From: an uncultured Lachnospiraceae bacterium
Lineage (GTDB): Bacteria; Bacillota; Clostridia; Lachnospirales; Lachnospiraceae
NCBI GenBank assembly: GCA_934359535.1
Contig: CAKRLN010000008.1
Location: 1 to 19,104, forward strand
Direction of reading: 5' to 3'
DNA: 19,104 nucleotides
Shown: positions 8,033-14,516 of the stretch, piece by piece
Layout of the letters: the number at the start of each line of letters is the position of its first letter
Numbering within the stretch: the first letter of the stretch is position 1
The notes under the pieces: model-generated
What the model was told of the DNA's origin: nothing
Seen by the model: only the letters and a program-made list of their open reading frames with translations
The model's database searches: none
Made by a program: the position numbers and the translations under genes

Positions 8033-9106
8033 TTAATCTCCGAAGCTGATACCGATCCGTTTTGCCTCTTTGACCATCTGTCCGTCCGGATCTACGGTCT
8101 TAAGCTTTCCAGCGACCTCCCCAAGCGGAATCCGCTTTGTCTTACCATTAATCATCGCGATCATGCAGCCATAATCTTCATCGATGATCGCCTTGGCTGC
8201 TGCGGAACCAAGTCTTGTACAAAGCACTCTGTCATACGGACATGGACTTCCACCTCTTTGTGTGTGGCCCGGCACAGCAACGCGCACCTCTACCCCGCAA
8301 GCTTCCTTGATCTGGTCTGCGATCTCATAGGACACGGAAGGATATTTGCGCTCTGCGGTCTTCGCTTTATACGCTTTCTTAGAAAGCTCTGAATCCGCTT
8401 TCGAAATTGCCCCCTCTGCAACGGCAAGAATCGTAAATCCTTTTCCAGCACTGCTTCTCTTCTGGATTGCCTCTACTACTTTATTGATATCATACGGGAT
8501 CTCCGGAAGCAAGATAATGTCTGCACCGCCTGCCACACCGGCATATAAAGTCAGCCAGCCAACCTTATGTCCCATAACCTCAACGATAAAGACACGGTTG
8601 TGGGAAGCTGCTGTCGTATGAATGCAGTCGATTGCTTCTGTTGCAATATTGATCGCACTCTGAAAGCCGAAGGTAACATCGGTTCCATAAATATCATTGT
8701 CGATCGTCTTCGGAAGATGAACGACATTTAACCCTTCTTCACGCAGGAGGTTCGCGGTCTTCTGTGTTCCATTGCCGCCAAGGATCACAAGACAGTCTAG
8801 CTTCAGCTTACGATACGTATTCTTCATTGCTTCGACCTTATCAAGCCCATTTGCATCCGGAATCCGCATCTGCTTAAACGGCTGTCTGCTCGATCCAAGG
8901 ATCGTTCCGCCCTTTGTCAGTATTCCCGAAAAATCTGCGGTTGTCAGAAGTCTGTACTGTTCATAAATGAGCCCCTTATATCCGTTCTCAAATCCGTAGA
9001 TCTCCAATTCCTCCACATTTTCAACAAGTCCTTTTACCACACCGCGCATTGCGGCATTCAGTGCCTGGCAGTCGCCGCCACTTGTTAACATACCAATTCT
9101 TTTCAT
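8033..9106 (-). CDS. 6-phosphofructokinase (mixed-substrate PFK clade)
   Basis: Protein of 357 aa that phosphorylates fructose 6-phosphate to the 1,6-bisphosphate, the committed step of glycolysis. TSGGDCQALNAAMRG (8-22) is the nucleotide/PPi loop. GGNGT (110-114) stands where E. coli PfkA has GGDGS, and PKTIDND (132-138) carries the catalytic Asp residues. The Gly at 113 is usual for ATP users, whereas Lys133 is typical of PPi users; this Gly/Lys pairing fits the mixed-substrate clade related to Streptomyces and Amycolatopsis enzymes. ATP use is my best guess. The start follows AAAGGA about 11 nt upstream. It is the first gene of the operon and has its own strong promoter. Confidence 0.92.
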   Translation of the reverse strand: MKRIGMLTSGGDCQALNAAMRGVVKGLVENVEELEIYGFENGYKGLIYEQYRLLTTADFSGILTKGGTILGSSRQPFKQMRIPDANGLDKVEAMKNTYRKLKLDCLVILGGNGTQKTANLLREEGLNVVHLPKTIDNDIYGTDVTFGFQSAINIATEAIDCIHTTAASHNRVFIVEVMGHKVGWLTLYAGVAGGADIILLPEIPYDINKVVEAIQKRSSAGKGFTILAVAEGAISKADSELSKKAYKAKTAERKYPSVSYEIADQIKEACGVEVRVAVPGHTQRGGSPCPYDRVLCTRLGSAAAKAIIDEDYGCMIAMINGKTKRIPLGEVAGKLKTVDPDGQMVKEAKRIGISFGD

Positions 9107-9150
9107 AAGTAAGCATATCCTTTCCTGGAAAAGTCCATAGTTCTTTGCTC

Positions 9151-9180
9151 ATTATAATATAGTTTCTGTTCTTCCGTCAA
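9151..9180 (-). promoter_or_regulatory. Promoter of the pfk-dnaX-ybaB-recR-tkt operon
   Basis: On the minus strand TTGACG (9180-9175) and a perfect TATAAT (9156-9151) are 18 bp apart. Start would be near 9144, giving a leader of about 38 nt before the pfk ATG at 9106. No other promoter of this quality was seen within the operon. Confidence 0.75.
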
Positions 9181-9203
9181 TTGCGAAACAAGGATTCTAT
9201 ATA

Positions 9204-9240
9204 CAAAAAATGCGATATCTGTTTGCAAAAAATGCGATAT
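9204..9240. repeat. Two 15-bp direct repeats at a 22-bp period
   Basis: CAAAAAATGCGATAT occurs exactly at 9204-9218 and 9226-9240. The 22-bp spacing is about two helical turns, so a protein binding both would sit on one DNA face. The second copy covers the end of the tRNA promoter's -35 box and most of its spacer. The pair begins 24 bp upstream of the pfk -35 box. A regulator site is possible; no known operator is recognised. Confidence 0.6.
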
Positions 9241-9250
9241 GTGATATACT
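9223..9250 (+). promoter_or_regulatory. Promoter of the tRNA-Ser gene
   Basis: TTGCAA (9223-9228) and TATACT (9245-9250) are 16 bp apart, with a TGA extended -10 element immediately before TATACT. Start near 9257 would give a 5' leader of about 43 nt before the tRNA. A TATAAT at 9292-9297 is too close to the tRNA to serve. Confidence 0.6.
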
Positions 9251-9258
9251 ACTTACTG

Positions 9259-9277
9259 TTTCCAGATATTCTGGAAA
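9259..9277. repeat. 19-bp dyad at the tRNA transcription start
   Basis: TTTCCAGA (9259-9266) and TCTGGAAA (9270-9277) are perfect inverted repeats around TAT. The dyad lies directly at or after the predicted start of the tRNA-Ser transcript. It could be a repressor site or a 5' hairpin with a 3-nt loop in the precursor RNA. The sequence alone does not decide between these. Confidence 0.6.
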
Positions 9278-9299
9278 ATACATACAATTTATATAATAT

Positions 9300-9388
9300 G
9301 GAGAGTTGTCCGAGTGGCTTAAGGTGCGGCTCTCGAAAAGCCGTGTACCCCGCAAAGGGTACCGCGGGTTCAAATCCCGTGCTCTCCG
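9300..9388 (+). tRNA. tRNA-Ser, anticodon CGA
   Basis: An 89-nt class II tRNA. The acceptor stem GGAGAGT (9300-9306) pairs with GCTCTCC (9381-9387), followed by discriminator G. The anticodon stem CGGCT/AGCCG encloses CTCGAAA, giving anticodon CGA (9334-9336), which reads UCG. The long variable arm pairs TACCC with GGGTA, typical of serine tRNAs. The T loop is TTCAAAT. The 3' CCA is not encoded (CGC follows). It is the only plus-strand gene and has its own promoter and terminator. Confidence 0.96.
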
Positions 9389-9392
9389 CGCA

Positions 9393-9432
9393 AAAGGGAC
9401 ATACGATTGCAAAACCGTATGTCCCTTTCTTT
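9393..9432. terminator. Bidirectional terminator between tRNA-Ser and the GGDEF gene
   Basis: A perfect 13-bp stem, AAAGGGACATACG (9393-9405) with CGTATGTCCCTTT (9416-9428), encloses a 10-nt loop. On the plus strand it ends in TTTCTTT after the tRNA. On the minus strand it lies 3 nt after the GGDEF gene stop and ends in TTTT. It should serve both converging units. Confidence 0.85.
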
Positions 9433-11332
9433 ATGCATCTCTCGCAGCCTTTTTCTTTCGTTTTTCTATATACATCTTTTCGTCCGCTTGATTGATGCAG
9501 TCATCCATATCTGCATCATAAGCGGATGCAATGACATATCCCGCACTGGCCTCAATTGGAAATGGATATCCACATACACTGGCAAATTGTTTCCAGTTAT
9601 CCTGCATGGTGTCAAGCAGTTTGCCTGCCTGAGCTTCATTATAATCAGGAACCATAATAAGAAATTCATCCCCTCCATAGCGAAGAGCAATTCCCTCATC
9701 TGGAACACTATTCCGGATACCATCTGCAATCGCACGAATGGCAAGGTTCCCCATATCATGTCCAAATTTATCATTGATGTATTTTAAATGGTCTACATCA
9801 ATAAAAGCGATCATAACGCTCCTCTCAGCTGCCTTACAGTTTTCATATAATGGTACAGCCAGGCAGTCATATGCCATCCGGTTATAAAGACCCGTGAGCG
9901 AATCCATCACATACAATGTTGACAGCTTCTGGTTCGCGCGTTGTAATACGAGCTTTCCATATAAATGCTCAAGCGCAGCTGAAAATGTTCCAAGCACTGC
10001 ATACAGGAATTGATTCTCCAGAATATAATCACAATCCGTCAGAACAATATACCCTATCTCACGTTCTCTGAAATGAATTGGACAAAATACAAATAGCTTT
10101 CCTATCCCTTCCCGATCCTGCTCCGGAAGCAGATTTTTTGTCTTAAACTGCATTTTCCCACATGCTTTTGTGTCTGTACCGGAAAAAACCATTGCCATCT
10201 CATCCGGGTATCCGGTATTTCTGTTGGAGATCTCCGATTCCTCAAACGCATCCTGGTTTTCTACTTCAAGAATATCCGGATTCATTGCCACATAGACTTC
10301 TTTTCCCCGCAGCTTTTTTATACACCGGGCAAAGCATTCTGCCATCTCCTGAAAGCTGCTGCATTCCAGCAAATTACTCTCAAGTTTCATATTTTCATTA
10401 TACAGATCAATTTCACGGACTTCGCGGAAAATGTTTTCTGTCACATACTGGCTTCTGCTCTTCGGATGTTTTGCCCTGCATCCGCAGCTCTCCTGCAAAA
10501 CGAGCCGGCTTGGACAAAATTCGGTTGTTTCCACATCATCCTTCTTCCATATTCTGTCTAATATTTTCATCGCCTGATAGGCACTGCTTTCCTTGCTGTA
10601 TTCCACGGTTGTAATCCGTGGATTATAATAAGATGCTTTTTCAAAATTATCAAATCCTGTCACAAAGAAATCCTCCGGGATATGGAAGCCATTCTGCTGT
10701 GCTTCATGACATAACCCGACAGCAATATTTTCATTGGCGCAGACAAACGCATCTGCCATTCCACCCTGAGTCTGAAAATGCCGGAATGCACGGATTCCTG
10801 TCTCCACTTCATAATCCTGATGGAAAATCCGCGCCTCCTCTACTGGGATTCCGTGCTCCTTTAACACATCACAATATGCGGCAAACCGTTCAATATTTTC
10901 CTGATTATCCTTCGGCCCACCGATATAATTCAGTGTCTGGCATCCATGCCCGGCAACCAGATGCTCCACGATTTCCCGCATTGCGCTATAATTGTCCACT
11001 CTTGCACAGCACATTCCTGGAATTGCGCCAAGCAGAGAAACTGCCGGCACCTTCGACTCCTGAATCTGCTGCACGATCCGGTCAACTTCCCTGACAAGCA
11101 GCGTATTGGTCATCTCAAACAATATTCCATCAAACTGGGAAAAGTCCGGAAGCCTCGTGATATTATACTCTCCCTTATTATATTTTTCATCCTGGCTGAA
11201 ATTTCCAAAGCTCTGAAACACATAAAACTGGGCGTCTATCTTTTTTTGGATACAGTAGCTTTTGCAACCACGTATCCATTCATAATTGCTGTATCTGCGC
11301 CAGCCATCCATAACCATTGCAATTTTTTTCAT
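9431..11332 (-). CDS. Cytoplasmic LacI-type sensor fused to a GGDEF diguanylate cyclase
   Basis: Protein of 633 aa with no signal peptide and no membrane helix. Residues 1-285 match the effector-binding (periplasmic-binding-protein-like) domain of LacI/GalR regulators: CARVDNYSAMREIVEHLV (109-126), GCQTLNYIGGP (130-140), VTGFDNFEKASYYNPRITTV (224-243). The DNA-binding helix-turn-helix is absent, since the domain starts at residue 1. Residues about 300-460 are a linker helix and a possible GAF-like domain (weak). Residues 470-630 are GGDEF, with AFIDVD (509-514, metal Asp), GHD, and RYGGDEF (551-557) intact. The inhibitory RxxD site is absent (P and G there). I infer a diguanylate cyclase that makes c-di-GMP in response to an intracellular sugar. 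It lies 51 nt after the chemoreceptor gene, with AGGGGGA before its ATG, and ends the operon. Confidence 0.9.
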   Translation of the reverse strand: MKKIAMVMDGWRRYSNYEWIRGCKSYCIQKKIDAQFYVFQSFGNFSQDEKYNKGEYNITRLPDFSQFDGILFEMTNTLLVREVDRIVQQIQESKVPAVSLLGAIPGMCCARVDNYSAMREIVEHLVAGHGCQTLNYIGGPKDNQENIERFAAYCDVLKEHGIPVEEARIFHQDYEVETGIRAFRHFQTQGGMADAFVCANENIAVGLCHEAQQNGFHIPEDFFVTGFDNFEKASYYNPRITTVEYSKESSAYQAMKILDRIWKKDDVETTEFCPSRLVLQESCGCRAKHPKSRSQYVTENIFREVREIDLYNENMKLESNLLECSSFQEMAECFARCIKKLRGKEVYVAMNPDILEVENQDAFEESEISNRNTGYPDEMAMVFSGTDTKACGKMQFKTKNLLPEQDREGIGKLFVFCPIHFREREIGYIVLTDCDYILENQFLYAVLGTFSAALEHLYGKLVLQRANQKLSTLYVMDSLTGLYNRMAYDCLAVPLYENCKAAERSVMIAFIDVDHLKYINDKFGHDMGNLAIRAIADGIRNSVPDEGIALRYGGDEFLIMVPDYNEAQAGKLLDTMQDNWKQFASVCGYPFPIEASAGYVIASAYDADMDDCINQADEKMYIEKRKKKAARDA

Positions 11333-11383
11333 CTGTTTCCCCCTAGTTACCTTTGAACTATCATTTTACACATTTTTTATAAA

Positions 11384-13114
11384 TCACAAAAAATGTTTTG
11401 CCTCTTCACTTAACTCATCTGCAACCGTCTTATTCTGCATAATCCTTCCAGATATCTTATTAATTTCATCAGAAAGGCTTGCCGTATTTTCCGCTGCTAG
11501 ATTAATCCCATCGGAACTCTCTTTTACCGCGGTAAGAATATGATCAATGTAATTCATAATATGAACCGTTTCCTGTCTGAGATCATCCGACATCCGGTAA
11601 AAAGCTTCAACCACTTCGTGAATATAGACTGCATCATTATTATACTGGGTTCCGGTCAATACAAATTTGTCATAATCTGGAAGAATATTATTCTGAATAT
11701 ACGAAACAAGTTCACTAGAGTTACGGATTAGCTCCTGTACAGTCTCTACAACCGTTTTATTGATATTCTGGATATTAACGGCTGCATTTCTACTGGACTC
11801 AGATAACTGCCCGATCTCAGATGCGACAACAGCAAAGCCTTTTCCCGCCTGCCCAGCCCGCGCTGCTTCAATTGATGCATTTAGTGCCAGCAGATTTGTC
11901 TGATCTGCTATATTTAAAATATCGTTGGTAAGTTCACTGACCTTCTCTACCTGCTTGCTATCTTCAATCGTTTTCTTCAGCCGTTCAATAATCGCACTTG
12001 CCATTTCATCGGTACTTTTTTTATTGTCCACCGCAGCTTTTTTCATATCATTTGCTGTCTTATCCATTGTATCAGAATATTTCAACATCTGATCCGACTG
12101 TTCTGAAAGTTCTTTTGCGCGCGCTTCAATTTCTTTCATATCCTCTGAAATTCCTGACACGGTATCCGTCATAGAAACCATCGATGCGGACAATTCCTCC
12201 ATAACCGCAGAAATATCATTAGAGCTGGAATTCGAGCTTTGGATCATCTTATCTACCTCGGATACAATTTCATCCATCTGCTTTGAACTGTCTGAAATCC
12301 GTTCCATAACATCCTGAAGGGTTCCAATAAAAGCATTGACACTTTTTCCCACTGTTCCAAGCTCATCCATGCCAGTCACCTTGAGACGCATGGACAGATC
12401 TCCCTGTCCAGCCTCAATTCCATCTATCATTTTTTGCATCGTTCTACTGATATAACGCATAGGAGCCACAATTCCACGCAGACAGATCACAAGCGACAGA
12501 ATGATTACCAAAAAGGATACTGTAATAAAAATAACCGAAGAACGAATTGCAGCGCGATATGCACGCTGCTGTGCGGCCAACGCTTCCTCCATTGCTTCCT
12601 TCCTCATGGAGATCAGACTCTTTATCTTTTTGGCAAGATAGTCCTCTGTTGGCTTCTGGATGACATTCATTGCCTCCACAGCCCCATCAGAATCGCCCTT
12701 GGAGCTTGCATCTAATACCGCATTCATTCCTTCCTGATATTTTGCAAATTTTTTTTCAAATGCACCAAAATATTCTGTTTCCCGATCCGTTAATGGCTGC
12801 TTTTTATATGCCTCAAAGTACCCCTGCATCGTCTCCATTTTTTCATTGATCGTAGATGCAAAGCTGTCCTTTGTAATTGATGTATCCGCATCACAATGTC
12901 CATACATATTCTTGCCCATTGACTCCAGTTCCGATGACATATCCATCAGAAGTTCAATGCTTTTCGAACAGTCCTCAGAAAGCACAACTCCGGTATCGCG
13001 TAATCGCTTTGTATCAGAAAGGCTGAATACACTGGCAAGCAGAACAACAATCCCAAGAATCAGAATTGGTAGCATCACTTTAATTTTAATACTGATATTA
13101 TTAAGCAGTTTCAA
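11384..13114 (-). CDS. Methyl-accepting chemotaxis protein
   Basis: Transmembrane chemoreceptor of 576 aa. TM1 is about 12-32, an extracellular four-helix-bundle-like sensor domain 33-190, TM2 191-213 and HAMP 214-266. A cytoplasmic coiled-coil signalling domain follows, with the highly conserved stretch [17 protein letters not shown] (405-421) then [11 protein letters not shown]. No CheR-binding pentapeptide is seen at the C-terminus. The start is a TTG (13114-13112), supported by AAAGGAGG 8 nt upstream. An ATG at 13121 is out of frame and only 2 nt from that site. The 17-nt gap after the solute-binding protein gene suggests this receptor reads the ligand state of that binding protein, as E. 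coli Trg and Tar do (inference). Confidence 0.93.
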   Translation of the reverse strand: MKLLNNISIKIKVMLPILILGIVVLLASVFSLSDTKRLRDTGVVLSEDCSKSIELLMDMSSELESMGKNMYGHCDADTSITKDSFASTINEKMETMQGYFEAYKKQPLTDRETEYFGAFEKKFAKYQEGMNAVLDASSKGDSDGAVEAMNVIQKPTEDYLAKKIKSLISMRKEAMEEALAAQQRAYRAAIRSSVIFITVSFLVIILSLVICLRGIVAPMRYISRTMQKMIDGIEAGQGDLSMRLKVTGMDELGTVGKSVNAFIGTLQDVMERISDSSKQMDEIVSEVDKMIQSSNSSSNDISAVMEELSASMVSMTDTVSGISEDMKEIEARAKELSEQSDQMLKYSDTMDKTANDMKKAAVDNKKSTDEMASAIIERLKKTIEDSKQVEKVSELTNDILNIADQTNLLALNASIEAARAGQAGKGFAVVASEIGQLSESSRNAAVNIQNINKTVVETVQELIRNSSELVSYIQNNILPDYDKFVLTGTQYNNDAVYIHEVVEAFYRMSDDLRQETVHIMNYIDHILTAVKESSDGINLAAENTASLSDEINKISGRIMQNKTVADELSEEAKHFL

Positions 13115-13131
13115 ACTTCATTCCTCCTTTG

Positions 13132-14484
13132 TTATTCCGTCAGCTCCGGATGGAGTTCCTTCATCTGATCATAAAAATTCTGCATGCCTTCTTCATAGCT
13201 GATTTCACCATCAAAATACGGATGCAATGCCTTTTGGATCAGTTCATTGCAATCCTTATCATAATCAGAAATATTGCTCATATCAATCTTCTTGGCTGCC
13301 TCCGCGAACAGTGCAATATGATTCTGTCCACCAAGGAAATCCGAGCTGTAGTCACTGGCTGCAATCGCCTCCATTGCACTCTGGTTATTCGTATAATCCT
13401 GTGTATCGAGTGTGATCTGTTTCATCGTATCCGCATCACAAGTAAGCCGGTACATCAGATCTTTAATAAAAGGAAGATTGTCTGTTCCCTTCGCTGCACA
13501 TATCCAGGTTCCACCCCAGTAATAAGCCTGTGGGCCTTCGCATACCGCATAATCTCCATAAATTCCATTCCCCTTCTCTGCCGGTGCACTACTGTCTGCC
13601 AGGGAATTTCCCATTAGAGTAAAATTAATGCCCCAAGTGGAATAAAAGAAACCAAATACCTTTCCATCCGGTCCCTGATCCTGACTCCACTGTGGACTCC
13701 AGAGTGTTGTATGGTTGGAGTAATTGTTATCTGCATAAGTTTTTGACTGCTCAATCCATTTCTGAATGCTTGGATCAAGCACAATCTGATTGTTCACAAC
13801 CCATGAAGAAGATACATTATTGGAAAATGCACGATACGAATCATCATAACCGGAAAGCATATAATAACCTTTGTCATGCATCTGTGCAGCCACCTGGTCA
13901 AAGCCGTCCCAGCTCGAAAGCCTCTTCTGTACTTCGTCCGGATCATCCGTCCCAAGTACCTCCTTCGCAATCGATCTACGGTATGCAAAAAGTCCTGGCG
14001 TTGCCTGCCATGTTGTCCCTTTCTGAGCTCCGTTGTCACTTACGATTTTTTTTGTATAGTCATACTGTCCACTTAGGTCACTTTCTGTCAATCCCACATC
14101 ATTTGACACATCCAATGTGTAATCAGATTTCACATATTTTCCTGCATAATCAGCCTCAATCAAAAACAGATCAACCTTGTCATCATCAATTGCTTCATTC
14201 TGCTCGTCCAGTGCCTCATCCAGATTGATCTGGTACGCATTATTATCGCTGGAAATCACAACAAAATTTACTTCCACTCCATGCTTTTTCTCTAGATCCT
14301 TTGCATAAGCCTCATAGATTCCCTTAAACTCATCGTTCCAACAGTAAATATTTACAACCTTTCCTTCCTCCTGTCCGGCTGTTTCTTTCTCTGCTTCGAT
14401 TCCTGTCTCTGCCGACACACCACAACCGCACAGTAATGTCCCACAGAGCAAAATGCTTGCCAATCTGTTCCATTTTTTCCACAT
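13132..14484 (-). CDS. Sugar-type extracellular solute-binding lipoprotein without its own permeases
   Basis: Lipoprotein of 450 aa of the family-1 (MalE-like) solute-binding proteins. A positively charged N-terminus and hydrophobic stretch lead to a lipobox LLCGC, with C21 as the lipidated cysteine. Mature sequence begins as KVVNIYCWNDEFKGIYEAY, the usual first strand and helix. I chose the ATG at 14484 because GGAGGAAATAGTC precedes it; the frame is open further upstream only into the GH3 gene. Its last 70 residues match the C-terminus of the importer's binding protein at the right edge (about 28 of 71 identical by eye, including SDFLGGQN and ELIQ), so the two are paralogues. With permeases already partnered by the other protein and a chemoreceptor directly downstream, a sensing role is likely; sharing the same permeases is the alternative. 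Confidence 0.9.
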   Translation of the reverse strand: MWKKWNRLASILLCGTLLCGCGVSAETGIEAEKETAGQEEGKVVNIYCWNDEFKGIYEAYAKDLEKKHGVEVNFVVISSDNNAYQINLDEALDEQNEAIDDDKVDLFLIEADYAGKYVKSDYTLDVSNDVGLTESDLSGQYDYTKKIVSDNGAQKGTTWQATPGLFAYRRSIAKEVLGTDDPDEVQKRLSSWDGFDQVAAQMHDKGYYMLSGYDDSYRAFSNNVSSSWVVNNQIVLDPSIQKWIEQSKTYADNNYSNHTTLWSPQWSQDQGPDGKVFGFFYSTWGINFTLMGNSLADSSAPAEKGNGIYGDYAVCEGPQAYYWGGTWICAAKGTDNLPFIKDLMYRLTCDADTMKQITLDTQDYTNNQSAMEAIAASDYSSDFLGGQNHIALFAEAAKKIDMSNISDYDKDCNELIQKALHPYFDGEISYEEGMQNFYDQMKELHPELTE

Positions 14485-14516
14485 GACTATTTCCTCCTTC
14501 TGTTTCGAACGATTCA

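Noticed and set aside
9292..9297. Perfect TATAAT just before the tRNA-Ser gene
   Set aside because: Transcription would start inside the tRNA acceptor stem; the promoter at 9223-9250 fits better.
9431..11332. LacI-family transcriptional repressor of the sugar operon
   Set aside because: There is no helix-turn-helix; the protein ends in a GGDEF domain.
11333..11383. Separate promoter for the GGDEF gene (TTGTGA with TAAAAT)
   Set aside because: The spacer is only 15 bp and both boxes are weak, so cotranscription with the chemoreceptor is simpler.
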